From a virus: a DNA stretch of 64,000 nt. The stretch is from IMG/VR virus record IMGVR_UViG_3300044732_002040, positions 1 through 64,000 of that record. The stretch is one strand, 5' to 3'. The number at the start of each line of letters is the position of its first letter. The stretch's first letter is position 1. This document shows, in pieces, positions 16,471 to 23,625 of this stretch. The translations under genes and the position numbers were made by a program. The notes under the pieces were generated by a model. The model had not been told where the DNA came from and did no database searches. It worked only from the letters and a program-made list of their open reading frames with translations.

Positions 16471-16908
16471 TTATTTTTTTGTTTTATAAAATTCAAAAGT
16501 TTCGTCTTTTTCAAAGACATCTGATATTATTTTTTGAGATATGGACTCAATCATTGGTTTCATCTCATCTGAATTTATAGGTAAAAATGGTTCTTTTTTA
16601 AATAAAGTTATTTCAACCGACATAAAACTTCTTTTATCAAAATTAATACCTGATGAAGCCATATTAAAATCTACTATTGATTTTGTTTTGTGGAATTCGG
16701 TATCGTTTAAAATTTCAAACAACTTACTTTTTACTCTTTTTGATTTTTTCTTAATGATATTATCGTAATTTTCTAAACCATACTCTTTAGGTTTTCCCCA
16801 CGCGGATATTTGGATATAAATAGATTTAGGTTCTTTGTTATCTACTGTACCCGATATTACGTTATATTGGTATGGGGTTTCTACTCTCATTTCTTTACCT
16901 CTTTTCAT
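16471..16908 (-). CDS. Unknown protein translationally coupled to glutamine synthetase
   Basis: A 145-residue protein not recognised. It has a beta-rich N-terminus (YQYNVISGTVDNKEPKSIYI), a basic helix (KKKSKRVKSKLFEILND) and a C-terminal helical part. Its start overlaps the glutamine synthetase stop (TAATG), and the pair ends in a terminator, so the two are expressed together. Whether it acts with the synthetase or is a virion protein is unknown; no PII or GlnB-like motif is visible. Confidence 0.5.
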   Translation of the reverse strand: MKRGKEMRVETPYQYNVISGTVDNKEPKSIYIQISAWGKPKEYGLENYDNIIKKKSKRVKSKLFEILNDTEFHKTKSIVDFNMASSGINFDKRSFMSVEITLFKKEPFLPINSDEMKPMIESISQKIISDVFEKDETFEFYKTKK

Positions 16909-17987
16909 TATTGAATTGTTTCTGCCACTGTGTTATACACGGTATCTAACATTCTTAAAGAAACCATATAAGGGTCACAATTTGACGCCGGTCTTCTATC
17001 TTCAAAATAACCACATCCGTCAATTATTGCTTGAGCTGGAATTCTAATACTTGTGTCTCTTGTACTATATCCATAACTAAAATCGTGAATACTAGATGTT
17101 TCGTGTTCACCACTTAATCTTTCATTGTTATGTAAACCATAAACTTTAATGTGTTCTTCATGATTATTTTTGAGTTTTTCCATGGTATCCTCAATTATCT
17201 TCAAACCACCTTCTTCACGCATTTCTTTTGTTGAAAAATTAACATGACATCCTGAACCGTTCCAATCACCTTTTAGTGGTTTTGGGTGTAAAGATACGTT
17301 TACATCGTTTTCTTCTGCCACACGGTCTAAAATATATCTAGAAACCCACAATTGGTCTGAACCATTTAATGGTGCCACAGGTCCGATTTGATACTCCCAT
17401 TGACCTAAAAGAACTTCGGCATTAATACCAGAAACCTCTAAACCTATTTCTAAACATTTTTCCATGTGTTCCTCAACAATTTTACGACCAACAACTGTAT
17501 CTGAACCGATACCACAATAATAGTCCCCCTGTGGTCTAGGTAATCTAGAGAGGTCACTAGTAAAACCTAGAGGTAACCCTACACCTTCCCCAAAAGGCAT
17601 TGATGGTTTATGGGTTAACGTATATTCTTGTTCCCAACCAAACCAAACATTACTCTCAATGTTTTTATTTTCCAAAATAAACTGACTTAATTTATACCTA
17701 GTATTACTTTTATGTGGTGTACCATCAGGATTCATTACCTCACAAAAAACCAATAAATGGTTTCCACCTCTAAAGGGGTCTTGTTTTACAAAAACTGGTT
17801 TAAGTATACAATCTGTATTTTTACCTTTACCTGCTTCTGCTTGATTTGTTGAGCTACCGTCAAAAGACCACAATGGGTACTCTGACGCTTTTAATGTATC
17901 AGCTTTAGAAACTACTTTTGTTTTACTCCGTAATTGTTGTGGTTGATTACCATCCAACCAAATGTATTCTAATAAAATTTTATTCAT
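16908..17987 (-). CDS. glnII: Glutamine synthetase, class II (eukaryotic type)
   Basis: A 359-residue enzyme of the family that makes glutamine from glutamate, ammonia and ATP. Hallmarks of the class II form are present: WSFDGSST at 40-47, GWEQEY at 117-122, NAEVLLGQWEYQIGP at 189-203, NGSGCHVNFST at 243-253 with the active-site His248, R315-IP, and EDRRPASNCDPY at 329-340. Length is normal for GSII and no key motif is lost, so activity is likely. It lies between holin and protease genes in the late head block, not with nucleotide metabolism genes. No promoter motif is evident in its short upstream gap, so it may rely on readthrough. Confidence 0.93.
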   Translation of the reverse strand: MNKILLEYIWLDGNQPQQLRSKTKVVSKADTLKASEYPLWSFDGSSTNQAEAGKGKNTDCILKPVFVKQDPFRGGNHLLVFCEVMNPDGTPHKSNTRYKLSQFILENKNIESNVWFGWEQEYTLTHKPSMPFGEGVGLPLGFTSDLSRLPRPQGDYYCGIGSDTVVGRKIVEEHMEKCLEIGLEVSGINAEVLLGQWEYQIGPVAPLNGSDQLWVSRYILDRVAEENDVNVSLHPKPLKGDWNGSGCHVNFSTKEMREEGGLKIIEDTMEKLKNNHEEHIKVYGLHNNERLSGEHETSSIHDFSYGYSTRDTSIRIPAQAIIDGCGYFEDRRPASNCDPYMVSLRMLDTVYNTVAETIQ

Positions 17988-18026
17988 ATATAATTTTTTT
18001 CTTAATTATACTAATTTTTTAACATA

Positions 18027-18057
18027 AAAAAAAGCCCCCCTAAAATAGGGAGGCTTT
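18027..18057 (-). terminator. Rho-independent terminator after the holin gene
   Basis: AAAGCCCCCCTA / TAGGGAGGCTTT hairpin with an A-rich loop; eight T follow on the minus strand. It separates holin from glutamine synthetase. Confidence 0.88.
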
Positions 18058-18086
18058 ATCATATTTTTTAATAATAATATTAAATT

Positions 18087-18641
18087 TTATTTATTTTCTT
18101 CATTATTTTTTTGGTATCTTTCTATACCCAAGACACTATTTAATTTTTCAATTATTTTTGTGATTAATGTTTTTTTATTTTTTTCACCAGTCAGAGAACC
18201 CAAATTTTCTAAAACAGAAATTAAATATTCTAGTGTAACATAAATAAATAAAGTACCATGTAACCAAACAAAAAACCCTTTAGCCATTGTAGATAATACA
18301 TCATCCTGACCACTGTACTCTAAACCAATACTATTGGTTATAAACAATAAGGACATCCATACAAAAACTTTTAAACCAAACCTACTAAATTTGTGTGATT
18401 GTATTTTTTCTCCTCTTGCTCTTGATGCTGCTATACCAGTAATTAATTCTAATATTACAAGTACAACAAAGGCTAAAACAGTTAAACCTTGTAATCCCAT
18501 TGAAGTTTCTATGATACTAGATATTCCTGCTATAGGTAGTGTTATTGTTAGTAAATTAGAATGTACTATTGAATTATTAAAATCGTGTGTACAGTTAAAA
18601 CCAAAATTGTTAACAATGTAATTAAAAAATCGACTAATCAT
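18087..18641 (-). CDS. Holin (toxin-secretion/phage-lysis type)
   Basis: A 184-residue membrane protein with about four hydrophobic segments (roughly 30-46, 50-72, 89-106, 120-143). The core VILELITGIAASRARGEKIQ followed by SHKFSRFGLKVFVW matches the phage_holin_4 type, with the D/E-x-x-TG and the basic loop plus S-K element. The C-terminus is a charged cytoplasmic tail. Its start overlaps the preceding gene by 8 bases. A holin inside the portal-protease block is unusual for a T4-like phage; no lysozyme lies next to it. Confidence 0.8.
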   Translation of the reverse strand: MISRFFNYIVNNFGFNCTHDFNNSIVHSNLLTITLPIAGISSIIETSMGLQGLTVLAFVVLVILELITGIAASRARGEKIQSHKFSRFGLKVFVWMSLLFITNSIGLEYSGQDDVLSTMAKGFFVWLHGTLFIYVTLEYLISVLENLGSLTGEKNKKTLITKIIEKLNSVLGIERYQKNNEENK

Positions 18642-19434
18642 TTTTAAGATTCTTTTTCAATTCATACAGCCTTAAAACTTTTTCGTTAAAACTGTCGTTA
18701 TTTTCACTCATCTTGTAAATAACATCTTTAGTTTCTAGTAGTTTTGATTTTACTGTTACATTGTCCCCGTAATCATCTAAATGTTGATTAACTAGTTGGA
18801 TTGTTTCCTTCACCAAATCAGACACTAAAGTTTTTGTTTTTTCTTCGTTATTTTCACGCAAAACCTTTAAAATCTTTTTTTCTTCCTCAGTTAAGGAATC
18901 ATTATATTTTTCATTAAATTTATTTACAGCTACTTCTAGAAATTTCCTAGGGTCAATATTTTTTCTAACATAAGATTTATCTTCTGATTCTGAAATAGTT
19001 TCTTTATCAGACATTAACCAAGAAATAACATTAGTTCTAGATTCATGTAGTTTGTCTATTGTAGAAACACTTTTCTTGGTTGTTAGTAAATTTTGTAAAG
19101 ATTCGTGTAACCCTTTTGTTTTAACCCCACTCAAATCAATATTATATTTTTCTAATAAAGAAATTAATTTTTCTGATTCTGTAGATATGGATTTTTCACC
19201 TCTAAAATTTTCTAATAAAGAAATAGATTCTTTTAAATATTCATTAGCCGCTGTTTCACTTTTTATTGTTTTACCCTCGATATTCTTGTAAACAATAAAG
19301 GTTGTTCTAAGAGTTTCGTTTTCTTTAAGTATTTTTAAGAAGTTTTTATATAAGTCTTTTCCTGATTTATCTTCAGAAATGTAAGATTCTATTAACTTCT
19401 CAACGAATATATCTTTTAATGTACCAAAGTTCAT
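18634..19434 (-). CDS. Helical head-module protein, unknown, candidate targeting leader
   Basis: A 266-residue charged, mainly helical protein between portal and holin genes. The N-terminus MNFGTLKDIFVEKLIESYIS followed by EDKSG carries an I19-S-E21 candidate cleavage site. No domain is recognised; several heptad-like stretches suggest coiled coil (EKLISLLEKYNIDL; EEEKKILKVLRENNEEKTKT). A late-type motif lies 15 bases upstream. The place after the portal gene suggests a head core or head-completion protein. Confidence 0.5.
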   Translation of the reverse strand: MNFGTLKDIFVEKLIESYISEDKSGKDLYKNFLKILKENETLRTTFIVYKNIEGKTIKSETAANEYLKESISLLENFRGEKSISTESEKLISLLEKYNIDLSGVKTKGLHESLQNLLTTKKSVSTIDKLHESRTNVISWLMSDKETISESEDKSYVRKNIDPRKFLEVAVNKFNEKYNDSLTEEEKKILKVLRENNEEKTKTLVSDLVKETIQLVNQHLDDYGDNVTVKSKLLETKDVIYKMSENNDSFNEKVLRLYELKKNLKND

Positions 19435-19449
19435 AATTTTATTTTTAAA

Positions 19450-19457
19450 ATAAATAT
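19450..19457 (-). promoter_or_regulatory. Candidate late promoter motif ATATTTAT
   Basis: Exact motif on the minus strand in the 26-base gap between portal and the 18634 gene. Confidence 0.45.
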
Positions 19458-19460
19458 GCT

Positions 19461-21365
19461 TTAGCTACCAAGTATTTCATCATCACCTTCATTAAGTAAC
19501 AAATCTATACCCTTAGTCATCATTAAAATATCTTCATTTTTCTTTCTACCTTCAAGTAATAATTTATTAATTACATTCTCATCACCTCTAAAGCTTTCAC
19601 CAAAACCACCAACTTCTTCACCTCCTCCAGCTTCTTCACCGCCTCCAGCTTCTTCACCGCCTCCGAAACCTCCAAAGCCTCCAGCTTCTTCACCACCTCC
19701 TAAACCTCCAAAGCCTCCAGCTTCTTCACCGCCTCCAAAGCCTCCAGTTTCTTCACCACCAGTTTCAGTCCCAGCCGTTTCATCTGATTTAACAGGAATT
19801 TCACCATAAAGTTTATCAACGTTCTTAAAGAATCCTGTGTTTTTGATAATTTCAGCAGTATTTTCAAGTTCCTTAGCTGCCGCTCTTTCAAGTCTTTGTT
19901 GTTCTAAATCTTCTAAGATTTCATCATTAGACCAATTAAAGATATTTTTTTTAGCCCATGTGTGTGATGTTGGAGCAATTCCACCATCAACAGCACTAAC
20001 AAGGTCTTTATACAACAAAACTTTTTCTTTCCATTGTTCAACTTTAAGAACTTCACCTTGAGTAGATGGATTGTTAAGGACTAGTTTAAAATTATTTAAC
20101 TCATCGTGGAAACCTAAAATATATAAATGGATAATAGCTATTTTATTTAACTCTTGAACCATAGCCTGTTGAATTCTATTTATGGTCCTAGCAAATCTAA
20201 TATCTAACATAGCTAAATTACCACCCTCACCAACGACATCATCAAAACCTAGGAAAGTTTTTGGTACTCTTAATGCTGTAACCATTTTTCTTTGGATAAA
20301 TTGAATATCTGCAATTTGGTCTAGGTTAGACGCACCCGCCAACGTTTCAATTGGACTAGAAGCGTTAGCATCTCTTACAGGTACAAAGTAATCTTGGTCA
20401 ACTGCCAAAGTATTATATCTTAAATCTACCTGACCTGTTTGACTATCAGCTTTTTGTGTTCTTTTAAATTTATTAGCAACTTTTTGTACGTAAGCTTCAA
20501 CATCATTATCATCAATGTTACCTACATAAACTTTAAATACTCTTCTTTCAGGTGCTCTAGTTACACGATAAACTAACATAGCGTCTTCTGCTAAAAGAAG
20601 TTGTTTCCATATTCTCCTTACTTTCTCTAATACCGAAGTACCATAAGGTAATTTTCTATCATCACCTAAAAGTCTAAAATGAGCTATTTCCCAAGCGTTA
20701 AACTCCATGGTTTTATCTCTCCAAAAGAATTTAACTTGTTTTTTCTGTGTTTCTTCTTTTGTTTCTTCTTTTTGAGCTTGAAAAGGGAATACGCCTGTTT
20801 CTTTTCTTTCAATATCAATATTTGTTAATTGAGAAGAACCAACAATACCATCCCTGTAATCTATTTTTAAATAAAGAAAGTTATCACCGTATTTACATGT
20901 ATTTCTAGTCCACATCGGTAAATTTGAGTGGATGTCCATTACATTAAAGAATAAATCTTCTAAAACTTTTTTAATTCTAGATGAATCAGAATAAACACTT
21001 AAAATTTTACCTTGTTCGTTTAATGTACAAGATTCTTCTGACATAATATCTAAAGCGACAGCAATTTCAGGGGTAAACTCCATTGCCTCGTAATCCATAT
21101 AAGAGGCAACCCTAGAAGTTTCATAGTAAATCGCTTTTTGATATAATTCACTATCTACTTTAGCCCATTGACCTTCTAAGTATTTTTGTTGTTGTCTTTG
21201 TAATTTTTCTTTCTCAAACTCCTCTCTGGACTTTGTAACAATTAAATCTCTATCACCTAAAGCGTATTTGTTATATATGGTATTGGCTTTTATACCACCA
21301 TTACCTTGACCAAAAAGGTAAAAGAGTTTTTGATATACCGTTAAATTTTTATTTTCTTCTGCCAT
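19461..21365 (-). CDS. Portal vertex protein (T4 gp20-like)
   Basis: A 634-residue portal protein, dodecameric in relatives. Family sequence includes MDYEAMEFTPEIAVALDIMS, EILAHF-type AWEIAHFRLLGDDRKLPYGT, VLEKVRRIWKQLLLAEDAML with YRVTRAPERRVFKV, and QIADIQFIQRKMVTALRVPK. T4 gp20 is about 524 residues; the extra length is largely a C-terminal Gly/Glu-rich repeat region (about 540-600, units such as GGGEEAGGFGG). It sits downstream of the terminase, as in T4, and has its own late-type motif. Confidence 0.9.
   Translation of the reverse strand: MAEENKNLTVYQKLFYLFGQGNGGIKANTIYNKYALGDRDLIVTKSREEFEKEKLQRQQQKYLEGQWAKVDSELYQKAIYYETSRVASYMDYEAMEFTPEIAVALDIMSEESCTLNEQGKILSVYSDSSRIKKVLEDLFFNVMDIHSNLPMWTRNTCKYGDNFLYLKIDYRDGIVGSSQLTNIDIERKETGVFPFQAQKEETKEETQKKQVKFFWRDKTMEFNAWEIAHFRLLGDDRKLPYGTSVLEKVRRIWKQLLLAEDAMLVYRVTRAPERRVFKVYVGNIDDNDVEAYVQKVANKFKRTQKADSQTGQVDLRYNTLAVDQDYFVPVRDANASSPIETLAGASNLDQIADIQFIQRKMVTALRVPKTFLGFDDVVGEGGNLAMLDIRFARTINRIQQAMVQELNKIAIIHLYILGFHDELNNFKLVLNNPSTQGEVLKVEQWKEKVLLYKDLVSAVDGGIAPTSHTWAKKNIFNWSNDEILEDLEQQRLERAAAKELENTAEIIKNTGFFKNVDKLYGEIPVKSDETAGTETGGEETGGFGGGEEAGGFGGLGGGEEAGGFGGFGGGEEAGGGEEAGGGEEVGGFGESFRGDENVINKLLLEGRKKNEDILMMTKGIDLLLNEGDDEILGS
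19609..19762. repeat. Imperfect tandem repeats in the portal gene
   Basis: Units built on CCTCCAGCTTCTTCACC with variable spacing encode the Gly-Gly-Glu-Glu-Ala-Gly-Gly-Phe tract near the portal C-terminus. Confidence 0.85.
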
Positions 21366-21387
21366 TTAAAAAAATGTTTTTTATATT

Positions 21388-21395
21388 ATAAATAT
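21388..21395 (-). promoter_or_regulatory. Candidate late promoter motif ATATTTAT
   Basis: AATATTTATAATAT on the minus strand, 22 bases before the portal start. Confidence 0.5.
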
Positions 21396-21448
21396 TATTA
21401 ATAAAGTTAACCGACACTTTATTAATGTGAATGTTATTCGTATTAAAC

Positions 21449-21685
21449 TTACTCTACATAGTCACAATCTACATAACCTAAATGACCTGTAAGGTCTATT
21501 TCGTACACATATTGAACTAAGTTATCGTATTCCCCAAAACAGGGTTCTTTTACAACTTTAACATTAACTTTAGTGTTGTTGTTATTAGCTCTATCTGTTG
21601 GAGGACAAAACTTATTATAAACTGGACCAGCACCTTTTCTTACATTACATTGTCTATTAAAAGGTTTGTTTGACGATATTCCCAT
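21449..21685 (-). CDS. Small cysteine-containing protein, unknown
   Basis: A 78-residue protein between terminase and portal, 4 bases after the terminase stop. It has four Cys (RQCNVRKG, NKFCPPTD, EPCFGEYD, VDCDYVE), spaced too widely for a classical zinc ribbon. The middle is Asn-rich. Position suggests a head assembly or packaging accessory; no family recognised. Confidence 0.5.
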   Translation of the reverse strand: MGISSNKPFNRQCNVRKGAGPVYNKFCPPTDRANNNNTKVNVKVVKEPCFGEYDNLVQYVYEIDLTGHLGYVDCDYVE

Positions 21686-21689
21686 AATA

Positions 21690-23528
21690 TTATTTTTTAA
21701 ATCCTTTCATCCCACTAAATAACCAAGAGTATTCCTTAGTTTGTTCAGTAGTTATTCTATTATTATCTTTATTTCTACTATCTGTATAAAAACCTGTACC
21801 AATAACTTCATTTAAAATTGGATTCTCTTCTATAGTACCAGTCTCAACAGACCAACTGTTAATCATTGCCTTTGCCTGACCTTTAGATTTTTCCAAATCT
21901 TTAAAAGAGGTCATAGCCACAAAACAACACATACCAATACACATTAATAAGTCATCGTGATAACCTCTCATGTGGTCTGGTCTACCATTAATATAGACAA
22001 ACGTCTCTATTTCAGCTAACATTCTTTTAGAACGAATCTTAAACGAATCCAATCTAATAGCCTCTTCTAATTTAGAGATTATGGTATTTCTATTTTTTTG
22101 AAAGTTTAACCCAGGTAGTTTACCCCTATCCATGTGTTTTTGTAAGGCTCTGTTATTTTCAACAGAATCAATACCAACGGTAACATCGTAATACAGTCTT
22201 TTTTTAGGGTAACCTAATTCAATTAATTTTAATACAACAGAAGCACCCCATCCACCTGTAATATCCACAACCACAAATGCGTCATATGAACCACCATAAT
22301 AGTTAGCTATCTCACCTAAAACATCGGGTGCTACTTTACCGTGGTATTCAGCTACTTGATTACCTGTTGTATAATCCCATACACAAATACCTGCAAAGTC
22401 ATCAGAAGAACCTGAAGAAGGGTCAGCAGACAAAATATATTCATGTTCAGGTATAGGGTCTTCCCATATCCACATGTTACCATCAACCCACTCTTTTCTT
22501 ATTGGTTCTCTAACATTATCTCTTTCTTGTCTAGATTTGTATTTATCATCAATTACACTATCACCTGAACCAACAAAAGAACATAATAACTCTTGTGCTA
22601 TTGACCTTGCGTTGTGATTAAGTTGTGCACACATATCGTCAAACCATTTTGACCTTGGTACATACCCCTTTTCAGCCATTTCAGGCCATTTTTCTTGTGG
22701 GACAACAGCATCAGGGCCAAATCCACTTTTTGGGTCCTCAATATTTTCTATAATATCGTTATTCTTCTCATCCCTAAGAACCCAAGACATCCCAGAACCA
22801 TCATTTTTACCATTATAACGAGGGTCTTCATACCACTTCATCGAAATTATGTTAAAATTATTTTTACCTCTTTCAGCCGTTACATAAGCTTTATGGTATA
22901 AAGGGTCATGTCCGTTTGGTGTTGAAATAAGAATTGACCTACCACCAGTTGAAAGTGACGGTTGTGCGGCAGTATAAAATTCCTCACCCCTATGACCTTC
23001 GATAAAGGCGGCTTCATCGACAACAATGAATGACGGTGTATAACCTCTAAGTGCATCTTTTGAAGAAGCAACAGCTTTTACTTCAGAACCATTCCATAAT
23101 TTGTAATGTGAACTAGAGTTCTTTTCGGGGTTAAACCAACTATCAGAACCCGCTGGTCTGTGAACATCCATCCAACCAGGTAACTGCATTGTAAAATCTT
23201 TAATCTTTTTTAAGAATTCTTTCGCTGTTTCTTGTTTATTTGCCGCAATAAGAATTTTTTGGGTACTTTTACTTGACGCTAAAGCGGTTACAATTGCTAA
23301 ATAAGCCGCGGTTGTAGTTGATATACCTGCCTGTCTTGGTTTCATCACTATATTGTGATGATGATTTTTATATGCCTCAATTAACTCCTTTTGTCTAGGA
23401 AATAATTTAAAGGCAACAAATCCCTTTTGTGTTCTATCCTCTGTCTCAAGGTAATTTTCTATAGCATAAATAGGGTCTGTTAAACACTTACCTATTTCAT
23501 ACATCATTTGTCCTTTACTTAAACTCAT
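21690..23528 (-). CDS. Terminase large subunit (T4 gp17-like)
   Basis: A 612-residue DNA-packaging motor. The ATPase has NIVMKPRQAGISTT (Walker A, about residues 60-73) and SFIVVDEAAFIEG (Walker B), then the coupling motif LISTPNGHD. The C-terminal RNase H-like nuclease has ILSADPSSGSSDD, FVVVDITGGWG and GYHDDLLMCIG, giving the three acidic sites. I start at the ATG at 23528 (MSLSKGQMM); the ATG at 23543 would place the late-type motif inside the coding sequence as MIFIG. The following small gene and portal are co-directional. Confidence 0.94.
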   Translation of the reverse strand: MSLSKGQMMYEIGKCLTDPIYAIENYLETEDRTQKGFVAFKLFPRQKELIEAYKNHHHNIVMKPRQAGISTTTAAYLAIVTALASSKSTQKILIAANKQETAKEFLKKIKDFTMQLPGWMDVHRPAGSDSWFNPEKNSSSHYKLWNGSEVKAVASSKDALRGYTPSFIVVDEAAFIEGHRGEEFYTAAQPSLSTGGRSILISTPNGHDPLYHKAYVTAERGKNNFNIISMKWYEDPRYNGKNDGSGMSWVLRDEKNNDIIENIEDPKSGFGPDAVVPQEKWPEMAEKGYVPRSKWFDDMCAQLNHNARSIAQELLCSFVGSGDSVIDDKYKSRQERDNVREPIRKEWVDGNMWIWEDPIPEHEYILSADPSSGSSDDFAGICVWDYTTGNQVAEYHGKVAPDVLGEIANYYGGSYDAFVVVDITGGWGASVVLKLIELGYPKKRLYYDVTVGIDSVENNRALQKHMDRGKLPGLNFQKNRNTIISKLEEAIRLDSFKIRSKRMLAEIETFVYINGRPDHMRGYHDDLLMCIGMCCFVAMTSFKDLEKSKGQAKAMINSWSVETGTIEENPILNEVIGTGFYTDSRNKDNNRITTEQTKEYSWLFSGMKGFKK

Positions 23529-23532
23529 GCCA

Positions 23533-23540
23533 ATAAATAT
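23533..23540 (-). promoter_or_regulatory. Candidate late promoter motif ATATTTAT
   Basis: GATATTTATTGGCATG on the minus strand, 4 bases before the chosen terminase start. It decides the start against the ATG at 23543. Confidence 0.5.
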
Positions 23541-23551
23541 CATCAGGCATG

Positions 23552-23587
23552 AAAAAACCCACCATAGTAGCGAACTTGGTGGGTTTT
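23552..23587 (-). terminator. Rho-independent terminator upstream of terminase
   Basis: AAAACCCACCA / TGGTGGGTTTT stem with a 12-base loop; T-run on the minus strand. It ends the 25973-23626 unit. Confidence 0.85.
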
Positions 23588-23588
23588 A

Positions 23589-23621
23589 ATAGTCCGTAGA
23601 CTATAACGGTCCTAATCCGTT
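23589..23621 (-). other. Two further small hairpins next to the terminator
   Basis: ATAGTC-CGTA-GACTAT (23589-23604) and AACGG-TCCTAAT-CCGTT (23605-23621) follow each other directly, right after the stop of the 23626 gene. With the terminator they make three hairpins in 70 bases. Confidence 0.5.
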
Positions 23622-23625
23622 CTCT

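Noticed and set aside
18027-18057. Promoter of glutamine synthetase in the short gap after the holin
   Set aside because: Only a terminator and AT-rich sequence are present; neither promoter class was found within 40 bases of the start, so no promoter is claimed.
23589-23621. tRNA-like arms (5-bp stem with 7-base loop beside a second hairpin, as in a tRNA-Leu variable arm on the minus strand)
   Set aside because: There is no D-arm, no acceptor stem and no TTCRANY loop; the upstream sequence is the end of a coding region. It is a hairpin cluster, not a tRNA.
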